NCBI RefSeq assembly: GCF_023634025.1
Contig: NZ_JALJCW010000001.1
Span: forward strand, 1 to 64,000
DNA from: Hanstruepera flava
GTDB lineage: Bacteria > Bacteroidota > Bacteroidia > Flavobacteriales > Flavobacteriaceae
Length of the DNA stretch: 64,000 nucleotides
Direction of reading: 5' to 3'
Shown piece after piece: positions 35,742 to 45,311 of this stretch. The notes under the pieces were generated by a model. That model was not told the DNA's origin. It saw only the letters and a list, made by a program, of their open reading frames with translations, and did not search any database. The position numbers and the translations under genes were made by a program. The stretch's first letter is position 1. Each line of letters opens with the position of its first letter.

Positions 35742-38204
35742 TTGAACTATAAACTTAATTTTCTTTTTCCTTTACTTTTTATTCTATCTGCCATAGGGTT
35801 TGCCCAAACCGGAACTGTAAGAGGTGTTATTTTAGATGAATCGAACAATCCCATTGCAGATGTTAATGTAAATGCTGGAGATACTGGTACTACTACAAAC
35901 GAAAACGGTTTTTTTACTGTAAAAATTCCTGCAAATCAAGATGTAAGGATAGAATTCACGCACTTATCACATAAACGTGTTGTGGCTACCTTTAATCTTA
36001 AAAACGGAGAGGAAATCGAATTTCACCCAGTTATGGATGTCAATGTCGAGCAGATATCAACCGTTGTTATTTCAAACGTGAAACGAACAGCTGTTGAAGG
36101 TGTCACGACATTAGAACCACAAACCATTAGAAAAATTCCTGGAGCAAATCCTGGTATTGAAAATTTATTAAAAACACTCCCTGGAGTAAGTGGAAATAAT
36201 GAGTTAAGTACACAATATATGGTTCGCGGCGGAAATTACGACCAAAATTTGGTGTATGTAAACGGCATTGAAGTTTACAGACCTTTTTTAATTCGTTCTG
36301 GTCAGCAAGAAGGCTTAAGCTTTACCAATGTTGATTTAGTACAAAACGTTGAATTTTCTGCAGGTGGATTTCAGGCTAAATATGGCGATAAACTCGCTTC
36401 TGTTTTAGATATCACATACAAAAAGCCTGTAGATTTTGGTGCAACTGTAGACTTAAGCCTGTTAGGCGCCAGTGCTTCAGTTGGAGCAATTAGCAAGGAC
36501 TCTAAGTTGTCGGGTGTTTTAGGTGTTAGGTATCGTGATAACAGTCTTTTGGTTCAAGCCAAAGAAACTGAAACCAATTACGATCCGCGCTTTGCCGATA
36601 TTCAATCGTACATAACCTATAAATTTACCGATAAGTTTCAGTTGAGCTTTTTAGGAAACGCTTCAATCAATCAATATAATTACGAGCCTGAAACCAGACA
36701 AACCAATTTTGGCACACTACAAAACCCCTTAGCATTATTGGTGTTTTATGAGGGCCAAGAACAAGATGAATATCAAACTTTTTTTGGAGCCTTAAAAGGA
36801 ACATACTTTGCCAACGACAATTTAACTGTCAATGCCATTGTATCTGCATTTCATACTACAGAGCAAGAACATTTTGATATTTTAGCAGAATACCGCTTAG
36901 GGGAAGTTAACACTAATATCGGTGATGAGGATTTAGGGGAAGTGGAATTTACCGAAGGTATTGGTTCACAACTTAATCATGGTCGTAATGATTTAGATGC
37001 TTTTATAACAAATGTTGAAGTTAATGCAGACTACACCGTTGAACAAAATGATTTAAAATTTTCAGTAAAGTACACTAACGAAGACATTCGCGACAGATTA
37101 GTTGAATGGGAAGTGATTGACTCTGCAGGATTTGCCATTAATCCACCTTCTAGCGATGCGTTTAACGAACAACCCTACGCGCCTTATGGAGGTCCGTTGG
37201 AAGCCTATCAAAATGTTAGAGCTTTTAACGATGTACAAATCAATAGAGTTCAAGCCTATGCGCAATGGAGTAGACGAACCGAAATTGGAGATAACGATGT
37301 TTGGTTTAACATTGGTGCACGTGTCCATAATTGGAACGTTAGTGGCGATGGCATTGAAAGCTCTAGTCAGACTGTTATAAGTCCTAGAGGACAATTTGCC
37401 ATTAAACCCAATTGGGATGCCGACATGCTATTTAGAATAAGTGGTGGTTTGTATTACCAGCCGCCTTTTTACAGAGAGCTTCGAGATTCTTCAGGAACTG
37501 TTCAACCAGATGTTAAAGCACCAAGATCCATTCAGGTTGTTTTAGGGCATGAATACAGTTTTAAAATGTGGGAACGCCCTTTTAAACTCAACACCGAAAT
37601 TTTTTACAAAAACATAACCGATGTAAACCCGTATAATATAGATAATGTTCGTATTCGCTATCAGGCAAAAAACAATGCTGTAGCCTATGCCTATGGACTT
37701 GATATGAGATTGAATGGTGAATTTGTCCCTGGTACAGAATCCTGGTTTAGCTTTGGATATCTAAAGACTGAAGAAAATATTGATGATAGAGGTTATATAG
37801 CCAGACCAACAGACCAGCGTTTAAAATTTGCAGCCTTATTTCAAGATTATGTACCTAGCCTACCAAAGCTAAAAATGTACTTGAATTTAGTTTATAATAC
37901 AGGATTACCTGGTGGTGCACCGAGTTATGCAGACCCTTATCAATATCAAAATAGACTACCCGATTATAAACGTGCTGACGTAGGCTTCTCGTATGTAATT
38001 GTTGATGATAATGACAATTTTAACAAAGGCTGGCGCAAACCGTTTAAATACCTTTCAGTAGGGTTTGAAATTTTTAATGTATTTGACGTTCAAAACTCAA
38101 TTACAAACACATGGGTAAGAGACGCCTACAGTAAACGCCAATATGGAATTCCTAATTACTTAACGCCAAGAGTTTTTAACGTTAGAACCAGCATGCGTTT
38201 TTAA
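35742..38204 (+). CDS. TonB-dependent outer-membrane receptor
   Basis: 820 residues from a TTG start (no ATG before the signal peptide FLFPLLFILSAIGFAQ). In order: a carboxypeptidase-regulatory-like beta-sandwich (about 23-100, TGTVRGVILDESNNPIADV), a TonB plug (about 110-235, RKIPGANPGIENLLKTLPGV, YMVRGGNYDQNLVYVNGI) and a 22-strand-type barrel ending NVRTSMRF. No SusD partner follows, so it belongs to the solitary receptors rather than a polysaccharide-utilisation pair. The substrate is not predictable. It probably shares a transcript with the M23 peptidase upstream. Confidence 0.93.
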   Translation: MNYKLNFLFPLLFILSAIGFAQTGTVRGVILDESNNPIADVNVNAGDTGTTTNENGFFTVKIPANQDVRIEFTHLSHKRVVATFNLKNGEEIEFHPVMDVNVEQISTVVISNVKRTAVEGVTTLEPQTIRKIPGANPGIENLLKTLPGVSGNNELSTQYMVRGGNYDQNLVYVNGIEVYRPFLIRSGQQEGLSFTNVDLVQNVEFSAGGFQAKYGDKLASVLDITYKKPVDFGATVDLSLLGASASVGAISKDSKLSGVLGVRYRDNSLLVQAKETETNYDPRFADIQSYITYKFTDKFQLSFLGNASINQYNYEPETRQTNFGTLQNPLALLVFYEGQEQDEYQTFFGALKGTYFANDNLTVNAIVSAFHTTEQEHFDILAEYRLGEVNTNIGDEDLGEVEFTEGIGSQLNHGRNDLDAFITNVEVNADYTVEQNDLKFSVKYTNEDIRDRLVEWEVIDSAGFAINPPSSDAFNEQPYAPYGGPLEAYQNVRAFNDVQINRVQAYAQWSRRTEIGDNDVWFNIGARVHNWNVSGDGIESSSQTVISPRGQFAIKPNWDADMLFRISGGLYYQPPFYRELRDSSGTVQPDVKAPRSIQVVLGHEYSFKMWERPFKLNTEIFYKNITDVNPYNIDNVRIRYQAKNNAVAYAYGLDMRLNGEFVPGTESWFSFGYLKTEENIDDRGYIARPTDQRLKFAALFQDYVPSLPKLKMYLNLVYNTGLPGGAPSYADPYQYQNRLPDYKRADVGFSYVIVDDNDNFNKGWRKPFKYLSVGFEIFNVFDVQNSITNTWVRDAYSKRQYGIPNYLTPRVFNVRTSMRF

Positions 38205-38244
38205 ATGTTGTAGGTTGTGAATAAATTCTTAATGTGGAAAACGA

Positions 38245-39126
38245 TTACAAACTACAGTCTCCATTAATCATATCATCAGAAGTAGGGTTATAACCATTAC
38301 CAAGTGTATTGAACGAGCCTACCAATGAACCATCCATAAACAAGTTTTCCAATCCACAAAAATTAATCAAACCATCATTAAAATTGATATAGATATCTTC
38401 GCCTACATGCTCTAAACTAGATAATCCATTTAAGTTGGCTAATTCTATATTACTGCTAATAACAATATCTCTATCAACATTCTCTAAATTGCTTAAACCA
38501 TCTATATTGGTTAAAGACTCGTTATCGGCAATAAATAAAAACTCACCTCCTACAGTTCTTAAACCACTCAACCCATCAATGTTTAATAGGCCTTGATTGT
38601 CACTAATAATGATGGACTCGCGAGATGACTGCACACCTTCTAAACCATTAATATTCAAGAGCATTGGGTTGCCAACTATTTCTAACGATCTAAAAGACAC
38701 AAGACCCGTTAGCGCATTTATAGAAGCTAAACTTTCATTAGAATCAATTTTTAAAGCTCCACCATTTATGTATGTCAAACTATTTAACCCTTCTAAATTA
38801 TTCAATAGCGGATTGTTATAAACTGTAACCCCATATTGAACAGAACTGATACTCAAAAGCGCACTCAAATCACTAATATCAGTTGTCTGATCTGGTGAAC
38901 TAGGATTGTTTACACCAATAAATAAAAAACCATCTATAACATTATAGCCATTTGTACCAAAATCGTCTACTTCAGATTGTGAAGATAGCACCACATCGCC
39001 TTCAAAAACTTTTGGTTGAGGGGCAATTATTTCTCCCGAATTATCATCATCACTACTACAACTGATTACTAATAAAACCAAACAAAGTATTGAAAATGTA
39101 TTCCGAAATAGTCTTGAGTTACCCAT
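38245..39126 (-). CDS. Leucine-rich, receptor-L-domain-like lipoprotein
   Basis: 293 residues. The signal peptide ends in a lipobox (LLVISCSSDDD, Cys about residue 23). The rest is built of repeated strand-turn units of about 22-25 residues with the pattern (L/I)xxLxGLxxLxxI(N/D)G, for example NLEGLNSLTYINGGALKI, NIDGLSGLRTVGGEFLFI and NLNGLSSLEHVGEDIYI. It is a solenoid like the receptor L-domain/LRR proteins of Bacteroidota. It is probably surface-exposed and binds a protein or glycan. A single gene, convergent with the TonB receptor. Confidence 0.85.
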   Translation of the reverse strand: MGNSRLFRNTFSILCLVLLVISCSSDDDNSGEIIAPQPKVFEGDVVLSSQSEVDDFGTNGYNVIDGFLFIGVNNPSSPDQTTDISDLSALLSISSVQYGVTVYNNPLLNNLEGLNSLTYINGGALKIDSNESLASINALTGLVSFRSLEIVGNPMLLNINGLEGVQSSRESIIISDNQGLLNIDGLSGLRTVGGEFLFIADNESLTNIDGLSNLENVDRDIVISSNIELANLNGLSSLEHVGEDIYINFNDGLINFCGLENLFMDGSLVGSFNTLGNGYNPTSDDMINGDCSL

Positions 39127-39190
39127 AATAAAAAAAGCTTAATGTTATAATTATATAACGAGTTTACGAAAGAAATACCCATCTACCAAA

Positions 39191-40336
39191 TTAATTTGGG
39201 TTAAACGCTTTCAAAACACTTATTACATAATCAACTTCCGCTTTGGTATTATAAATACTGAAAGAAAACCGGATTGATGGTTTTTTCATATCGTCTTCAG
39301 ATAAAATCTCGGATAAAACATGGGATCCTTTTAAACTTCCACTTTGGCATGCACTCCCTTTTGAACAAGCTATACCTTTCAAATCCAATTGAAATAATAA
39401 AATCTGACCTTGGTCCGCTGTAAATGGTAAACAAACATTAACCAAAGTATAGGTACTTTTATCTAAATCACCAGACAAGCCATTAAACGTTACACCTGGA
39501 ATGGCTTTTGTTATTTCAACAATAAAATAAGATTTCAGTTCTGTAATATATTGGCGTTCTTCATCTAATGCATCATAAGCCACCTGTATAGCGGTTTCCA
39601 TAGCTGCAATATTGTGAACAGCTTCTGTTCCTGCTCTTAAACCACGCTCCTGCTCACCACCAAATAGTAGTGCTTTCAATCCTGAATTTTTTCGAACATA
39701 AGCAAACCCAACACCTTTAGGCCCATGGAACTTATGGGCACTTGCAGCTAGAAAATCCACATGAACATCTTGTAAGTCAATTTTAAAATGCCCCACAAAC
39801 TGTACCGCATCACAATGAAACAAAGCCCCATGGGTTTTGCATAAGTCACCAACACGTTTAACATCTAAAATATTGCCAATTTCATTGTTAACTAACATTA
39901 AACTTACTAGTGCTTTTTCATCGTCGTGTAGCAAGCTCTCCAGATGATTATAATCAATTTCTCCATTACTATTTACATTTACATAACTTATACGAACCCT
40001 TCCATTTCTTTCAAGTTCCTCAACCGTGTGAAGCACTGCATGATGTTCCAAGCGAGACGTAATAATATGTGTTACACCCAAATGTTTAACCGAACATTGA
40101 ATGGCAAAATTATCGGCTTCTGTTCCTCCAGAGGTAAAGACAATTTCACTAGCAGTAGCATGTAAATGCTTGGCTATTGTTTTTCTAGATTGTTCAACTA
40201 AAACTTTAGATGATCTTCCAAAACTATGTGTTGATGAAGGATTTCCAAAATTATTTTTTATAACATCGGTAATGGTATTGATCACCTCGTCTCTAACTTG
40301 GGTTGTTGCCGCATTATCAAAATAAACTGTCTTCAT
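39191..40336 (-). CDS. Cysteine desulfurase family protein (NifS/IscS-like)
   Basis: 381 residues. A PLP enzyme that transfers sulfur from cysteine to a persulfide. Motifs: YFDNAATTQV at the start, TSGGTEADNFAI, the PLP-lysine in SAHKFHGPKGVGF, and the active-site Cys loop CSKGSACQSGSLKGSHVL with the longer loop of group I (IscS/NifS) enzymes. No iscU or suf genes are adjacent, so it may serve tRNA thiolation or general Fe-S assembly. A minus-strand TATTTTTG box (40384-40377) is a probable promoter. Confidence 0.93.
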   Translation of the reverse strand: MKTVYFDNAATTQVRDEVINTITDVIKNNFGNPSSTHSFGRSSKVLVEQSRKTIAKHLHATASEIVFTSGGTEADNFAIQCSVKHLGVTHIITSRLEHHAVLHTVEELERNGRVRISYVNVNSNGEIDYNHLESLLHDDEKALVSLMLVNNEIGNILDVKRVGDLCKTHGALFHCDAVQFVGHFKIDLQDVHVDFLAASAHKFHGPKGVGFAYVRKNSGLKALLFGGEQERGLRAGTEAVHNIAAMETAIQVAYDALDEERQYITELKSYFIVEITKAIPGVTFNGLSGDLDKSTYTLVNVCLPFTADQGQILLFQLDLKGIACSKGSACQSGSLKGSHVLSEILSEDDMKKPSIRFSFSIYNTKAEVDYVISVLKAFNPN

Positions 40337-40415
40337 AAATTGTGCGCTTGTATCTAATCTAGAAATAATTGAATTGCAAAAATACTTGAAATAAAATTAT
40401 TTATAATTCGCTACG

Positions 40416-40444
40416 TTGTATATTTAGATATTCTTTTATTTTTG
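40416..40444 (+). promoter_or_regulatory. Probable promoter of the calcium-repeat lipoprotein gene
   Basis: TTG (40416-40418), an 18-bp spacer, then TATTTTTG (40437-40444), an exact Bacteroidota consensus, ending 18 bp before the ATG at 40463. The resulting leader would be very short. Confidence 0.6.
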
Positions 40445-40462
40445 CTTAAAAATATGCTATTC

Positions 40463-41401
40463 ATGCGCAAACTTTTTTGGTTACTTACCCTACTTATTTG
40501 TACAACATCTTGTGACGATGGTGATATTATAACCGTAGAAATTGAATTTGGCGACACCTTCAAAACCTGTGGCGAATTGGTGTTTTTCCAAATAAAAGAG
40601 TTTCCCCATGAAAGCTTATCGCTTCAAATTACCGACCCATCAGTAACTTTAGACGACTTGTTGGAGGTAGATGACGATGGCGAATTAGTTACAGACACAC
40701 TTATTGTAAACATTAACGGAGATACTAACAAGTTTAATTACAGAACGTATAATTCAGACCCAACAACATTGTTTTGCAGTCCTGTACCACCTTCAGGTAT
40801 TGAAATAATTGAAGATTTACTGAGCACTGAAGGAGAAGCCGGAATATACATCTTTCTTTTGGAAGACGACGAGGATGGTATTCCTGCAGACATGGAAGAT
40901 GAGAATTTAGATGAAGATAACGATCCGTCTACCAACCCAACTGATACAGATGGTGACGGTATTCCCGACTATCTAGATTTTGATGACGATGGCGACAATG
41001 TATTAACAAGTACCGAGCTGGATCTCGATCCAGACTTGGATGGCGATGGGGATCCCCTCACAAATCCTGCAGATACCGATATGGATGGTATACCAAATTA
41101 CCTGGATGATGATGATGATGGAGATGGTGTTTTAACTATTGACGAAGAAAATTTTTCTGAGGATCAAAACCCAGCAAACGATTTTACAGACCCTTCAATA
41201 GCTGATTACCTAAACCCTGTGGTAAATACAACAGTACCAGCTACAGCCTACAGACCACATGTGATAAATCAAAAATTTACTGTAGAGTTAGAAATTAAAG
41301 AAGTTAGACTACCAACTATTGACCTAAACGAATTTGATTTTGGGACTTTAGAAGGCGATGATAGATTAGAGAGTTCGCGTATTGTAACTCCCGATTTTTA
41401 A
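40463..41401 (+). CDS. Lipoprotein with thrombospondin type 3-like calcium repeats
   Basis: 312 residues from the ATG at 40463, chosen because it gives a clean lipoprotein signal (FWLLTLLICTTSCDD). An N-terminal beta-rich domain (about 20-135) is followed by an acidic block (about 140-250) of DxDGDGIPDYLDxDDDGD units spaced by NPADTD, typical of TSP3 calcium-binding repeats. A C-terminal segment (VNQKFTVELEIKEVRLPTI style) has no known domain. It is probably anchored in the outer membrane. The acidic repeats may rigidify in calcium-rich sea water, which is inference. Confidence 0.84.
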   Translation: MRKLFWLLTLLICTTSCDDGDIITVEIEFGDTFKTCGELVFFQIKEFPHESLSLQITDPSVTLDDLLEVDDDGELVTDTLIVNINGDTNKFNYRTYNSDPTTLFCSPVPPSGIEIIEDLLSTEGEAGIYIFLLEDDEDGIPADMEDENLDEDNDPSTNPTDTDGDGIPDYLDFDDDGDNVLTSTELDLDPDLDGDGDPLTNPADTDMDGIPNYLDDDDDGDGVLTIDEENFSEDQNPANDFTDPSIADYLNPVVNTTVPATAYRPHVINQKFTVELEIKEVRLPTIDLNEFDFGTLEGDDRLESSRIVTPDF

Positions 41402-41403
41402 AA

Positions 41404-41955
41404 TCATTCTGCGTTTACATTTTGATAAATATAGACTTCGGTGGCGCCAAGTCCATATTTCTGGTAATCGGCGTCATAATGTTTAACATTGTTATACCTG
41501 CCAAACAAGTATTCCAATTCCATTTTTAAAACGCCCTCTCCCACACCATGAATAAAGACCACTTTCTGAATACGTTTCTGTATAGCAAATTCCAGTTGCC
41601 GTCTTGCTGTATCTAATTGCAAGGTAAGCATCTCATGATTAGTCATTATATTTGAGTTTTCGGTAAGATGATGGATATGCAAATCCACTTCTAAAGTAGG
41701 CTGAAAACGCTCCTTGGTTCTTTGTCTTGGCCTTTGTTTTTTAACAGGTTGTTCTTTTTCCAATATATCTTGAGATGACATGGATATGCGCAATGGTTTA
41801 TTGATTTTTACCAACTCGCTTTCTTCAAAATCCAAATTAAATCCGTCCACAGTCTCAATGGTAATATTGCTGTTATTCATTTTAGTTACTGTTCCCGATA
41901 AATCATCATCTAAAACCGAAACAAAATCTCCAATTTCAAGCTTATTCTTCTTCAT
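41404..41955 (-). CDS. Smr-domain protein (DUF2027-like)
   Basis: 183 residues. The N-terminal beta-barrel part (LEIGDFVSVLDDDLSGTVTKM) resembles the KOW/MutS2 clamp-associated region. A basic linker (KKQRPRQRTKERF) follows, then a C-terminal Smr domain with VDLHIHHL and VVFIHGVGEGVLKMEL, the two conserved nuclease-fold motifs. Smr domains bind or nick nucleic acids and in some bacteria act on stalled ribosomes. The start overlaps the preceding small membrane gene by 14 bp, and the 3' end is 2 bp from the convergent lipoprotein gene. Confidence 0.9.
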   Translation of the reverse strand: MKKNKLEIGDFVSVLDDDLSGTVTKMNNSNITIETVDGFNLDFEESELVKINKPLRISMSSQDILEKEQPVKKQRPRQRTKERFQPTLEVDLHIHHLTENSNIMTNHEMLTLQLDTARRQLEFAIQKRIQKVVFIHGVGEGVLKMELEYLFGRYNNVKHYDADYQKYGLGATEVYIYQNVNAE

Positions 41956-42136
41956 CTATAACGTCATTGTCTTTAGTAGCAAATTTACTCGGAATAGTTT
42001 TAGAAATCCTATAAACGCCAAGCATTAAAATAACGATTCCAGAAATCAAAACCAGTTCATTCTGCTTGACTTCCGCCTGTGCGTAAATAGCTACAGCGCA
42101 GCCAATTACAATCAATAAGTAATTAAAATATTTCAA
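41942..42136 (-). CDS. Small two-helix membrane protein
   Basis: 64 residues from a TTG start (no in-frame ATG before the first helix). Two hydrophobic helices (about 4-20, FNYLLIVIGCAVAIYA, and 28-43, LVLISGIVILMLGVYRI) and an acidic tail (NDVIDEEE). It overlaps the Smr gene by 14 bp on the same strand, a translational-coupling arrangement that supports it as real. No family is recognised. Confidence 0.68.
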   Translation of the reverse strand: MKYFNYLLIVIGCAVAIYAQAEVKQNELVLISGIVILMLGVYRISKTIPSKFATKDNDVIDEEE

Positions 42137-42265
42137 TTTAAATATACAATTATCGTGAAAAATTAACTATTGGTCGAAAATAATTATAAATGACAGAACA
42201 ACAAATAAATATGTGTCATTTTTTTCTTATTTTATAATGTCTATTTCACTTAAACAGAACATTTT

Positions 42266-42994
42266 ATGAAAAAAATCACACAACTCATTAAAGGCTCCTT
42301 ATATTTCGCTTTAATAATTACAATGTGCTTTTCAACTTACGCACAAGTTGGTATTGGTACAACCAGTCCGAATAGCAATGCTCTGCTAGATATTGATGCC
42401 TCAACAAATGTTGGTGGTTTACTTTTGCCACGAATGAATCTTACCTCTACAGCTAGCTTTGCGCCTCTTAGTGCTCATGTTCAAGGAATGTCTGTTTATA
42501 ACACTGCCACTATAAATGATGTTACACCAGGGCAATATTATAACAATGGTTCTAGATGGGTTCGTGTTGAGCAAACAGCACCTATTCAAAGTGTTTCCGT
42601 AAATACTGATTTTCAGATAAGCTCTGCTAGTTGGACAAATATTACTGGTGCATCTTTAACCTTTACTGCAACTAAAACTTCAGTACTAATTATGTTTACG
42701 GCATCTGGATTTGGTTATACTAATTCAATGGCTTTTGTTCAAATAAGGGCAAGAAATGGTACAACTTCAATTGGTGGTTCCAATACCAAAATACAAAGTT
42801 ATGATGATTTAACTGGTACTGTTACTCCTTGGAGTCTAGCTTTTAATAAATTACTAACTGGATTGACAATTGGCAATACTTATACGATACAGCTACAAGG
42901 ACAAGTTGGCGGAATCTTTGGAACCCCTAATGCAGCAATATTTGCTAACACCAATCCAGATTACCATCACCTTACATTAACTGTACTACAATAA
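42266..42994 (+). CDS. Secreted protein with VGIGTTSPN head, unknown function
   Basis: 242 residues with a signal peptide (ITMCFSTYAQ). The mature start VGIGTTSPNSNALLDIDAS and the GGLLLPRMNL motif are typical of a widespread Bacteroidota secreted head domain that also occurs in tail-fibre-like proteins. A jelly-roll-like C-terminal part follows (about 110-242; FTASGFGYTNSMAFVQIRARNG, then YTIQLQGQVGG). No sorting signal is seen. It starts a three-gene run with a small secreted protein and a T9SS cargo. Confidence 0.8.
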   Translation: MKKITQLIKGSLYFALIITMCFSTYAQVGIGTTSPNSNALLDIDASTNVGGLLLPRMNLTSTASFAPLSAHVQGMSVYNTATINDVTPGQYYNNGSRWVRVEQTAPIQSVSVNTDFQISSASWTNITGASLTFTATKTSVLIMFTASGFGYTNSMAFVQIRARNGTTSIGGSNTKIQSYDDLTGTVTPWSLAFNKLLTGLTIGNTYTIQLQGQVGGIFGTPNAAIFANTNPDYHHLTLTVLQ

Positions 42995-43000
42995 TTAATC

Positions 43001-43309
43001 ATGAAGATTCAAAAAAGATATTATTTAACGTTACTTTTTTTATCAATTTTTTGTGTGAGTTTTTCACAAAACAAAAAAAGTAGTGGCGATAAAATTGAGA
43101 AACCGATTCTTAAAAGCTATGGTATGAATGAGAATCAATTACAAGTAAGAAAAGATAGTTTAAGTTTTTTAAAAAAAAGTAATGCAACTCCTAAATTAAA
43201 TACATCTTCTGTTGTTATCAGTAATCTAAATAAAGACATAGCTCAAGATACTCTGAAAAGTAAAGCACCAGAACTTAAATCTATAGGCGCTTATAAATCA
43301 GATGAATAA
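43001..43309 (+). CDS. Small secreted protein in the T9SS cargo cluster
   Basis: 102 residues. Signal peptide (LLFLSIFCVSFSQ) and a short Lys/Ser-rich, low-complexity mature chain with no recognisable domain. It starts 6 bp after the VGIGTTSPN gene and is followed 63 bp later by the T9SS type A protein, so it is probably an operon member. It may act as a spacer or accessory factor; no function can be given. Confidence 0.68.
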   Translation: MKIQKRYYLTLLFLSIFCVSFSQNKKSSGDKIEKPILKSYGMNENQLQVRKDSLSFLKKSNATPKLNTSSVVISNLNKDIAQDTLKSKAPELKSIGAYKSDE

Positions 43310-43372
43310 AATTAATTTTAATATAAAATCTATTGAAATAGTCAATCAATTGACAAATAAAATATCGATTAT

Positions 43373-45262
43373 ATGAAAAACATATTTACGTTTCTTATAA
43401 TTATTCTTTTCAATTTAACATACGCTCAATCTGACTTATACGTCAGTAATAACAGCTATGTTTTTGTTGATGGCGATGGGTTTAGCTCTGATGCCTCTGG
43501 AGCCTCAGCGCCATTATTTGTAACCAACGCTATTAATTTAGATGGTACCAATGCATCCATTTATTTACGAGATGATGCGCAACTATTTCAAGGCAATGGT
43601 GTTACTGGAAATTCTGGAACCGGTAGATTAAGTGTTTACCAAACTGGAAACTCAAATACCTATCAATATAATTATTGGGGTTCGCCTGTTGGTATAAACA
43701 GTGGTCCAGCTGGGAATTCTGTGTTTACACCCAATATTAATTTTTACAGGGAAACTGCTGCACCAATCACAAGTACGCCATTTGGTTTTATAAGCGGATA
43801 TGATGGTACTGCCACCCAAATTGCCAGTTATTGGTTATATACCTATATTGGTTTACCTGCTACAACCAATCCTTATGAAGATTGGATTGGTCTTGGTGGT
43901 GGTTCACTACCTGTTGGTGGCGACCCTAGCGGAACCCTTGCCCCTGGTTATGGATTTACCATGAAAGGTAACCCAAGTGGAGCGCAACAATATGATTTTC
44001 GCGGACGACCAAATAAAGGGGACATTTCTGCAACCATTAACCCGAATAAAGAAACTTTAGTGGGGAATCCTTATCCCTCTGCTATTGACTCGTACTATTT
44101 TATTCACGATTCACATAATCAAACCAATACTACTGGAGTATTAAAATATTGGCAACAGCATCCTGGATCTAGTTCCCATAATTTAGCTGACTATGTTGGT
44201 GGGTATGCTTTGTATACTAATGCAGCAACAAATAATAATGGAACACCTGCCGATTTAACCGATGACACTGTGGTAGATTCTTTTACACCTGCCGTTTTTT
44301 ACATGTATTTATTAGATGGCTCTATTGCTTCTGGTCCACCAATTGCGAACTCCATGCCTAAAACAGCCTATAGGTACATCCCTATTGGACAGGGTTTCAT
44401 GATGGAGGGCTCTGGGAGTGCAAGTAGCGTTATTTTTAAGAATTCACACAGAGTGTATTATAAGCAGTCTGATGCCAACAGTAGTTTCTTTAGAACCGAT
44501 GGGGCGCACGCCAATAGAACTTCAGAAACACAATATACCGATGAAGGTTACAATGTGGTTCCTGAAGACTTTAAACGCTTTAGAATAAATGTAGGTTTTG
44601 ACAACAACGGTTCTGGCTCTTATACCCGACAATTATTAATGAATTTTCATCGTACCGCTACAAACGGTTTTGATTATGGTTTAGAAGCCCAAATTAGCGA
44701 GTTACTAAATTCAGATGCGCATTGGACACTTGAGGGTACACCATATACCATTCAAGCTTTTAATTTTGATGAAACCTTAAGCATTCCTTTGGTGGTAAAG
44801 GTCCAAAATCAGCAATTGGTTAGATTCGGAATCTACGATGTCCAAAATTTTGAGGAGTCGCAACCTATATACATTCACGATATAGACAACGATGTGTACG
44901 TTGATTTAACAGTTCAAGCCTATGAATTAATTTTAGACCAAGGATTATATTCTGATAGATTTGAAATTACATTTACATCTGAATCTTTAAGTACCGATGA
45001 AATAACTAGTAATGATTTTACAATATATCAGGATAATTCCAATTCGCAGCTTACTATTTTAAACCCTAAACGATTAAGCATTAATCAAGTTACTTTGTTT
45101 GACATTACTGGTAAACACATTTTAAACGAAACAAATTTACCTTTAAAAGACAACTATAAATTCTCTACCCAAAGCTTAAGCGATGGTGTATATATCACTA
45201 AAATTGAACTCAAGTCAGGTGAAGAAATCAGTAAAAAAGTTATTGTTGCAAATAAAAATTAA
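43373..45262 (+). CDS. Large secreted protein with T9SS type A sorting domain
   Basis: 629 residues. Signal peptide (IILFNLTYAQS), a long beta-rich region with Asn/Ser/Gly-rich turns (about 20-520, including YQYNYWGSPVG and TLVGNPYPSAID, common in flavobacterial surface proteins), and a C-terminal type A sorting domain (about 550-629: LSINQVTLFDITGKHIL, LSDGVYITKIEL, KKVIVANKN). The sorting domain directs export by T9SS, with cleavage and usually attachment to the surface. The biochemical role of the main part is unknown. Confidence 0.88.
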   Translation: MKNIFTFLIIILFNLTYAQSDLYVSNNSYVFVDGDGFSSDASGASAPLFVTNAINLDGTNASIYLRDDAQLFQGNGVTGNSGTGRLSVYQTGNSNTYQYNYWGSPVGINSGPAGNSVFTPNINFYRETAAPITSTPFGFISGYDGTATQIASYWLYTYIGLPATTNPYEDWIGLGGGSLPVGGDPSGTLAPGYGFTMKGNPSGAQQYDFRGRPNKGDISATINPNKETLVGNPYPSAIDSYYFIHDSHNQTNTTGVLKYWQQHPGSSSHNLADYVGGYALYTNAATNNNGTPADLTDDTVVDSFTPAVFYMYLLDGSIASGPPIANSMPKTAYRYIPIGQGFMMEGSGSASSVIFKNSHRVYYKQSDANSSFFRTDGAHANRTSETQYTDEGYNVVPEDFKRFRINVGFDNNGSGSYTRQLLMNFHRTATNGFDYGLEAQISELLNSDAHWTLEGTPYTIQAFNFDETLSIPLVVKVQNQQLVRFGIYDVQNFEESQPIYIHDIDNDVYVDLTVQAYELILDQGLYSDRFEITFTSESLSTDEITSNDFTIYQDNSNSQLTILNPKRLSINQVTLFDITGKHILNETNLPLKDNYKFSTQSLSDGVYITKIELKSGEEISKKVIVANKN

Positions 45263-45311
45263 TTCTTCGTTGTAGTTTTATACCTTTGATTGAAATTTAT
45301 TAATACCATTT

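Noticed and set aside
40463-41401. Acidic DxDGD repeats as a T9SS or RTX cargo
   Set aside because: There is a lipobox at the N-terminus and no type A or B sorting domain at the C-terminus; the repeats are TSP3-like, not the glycine-rich RTX nonapeptide.
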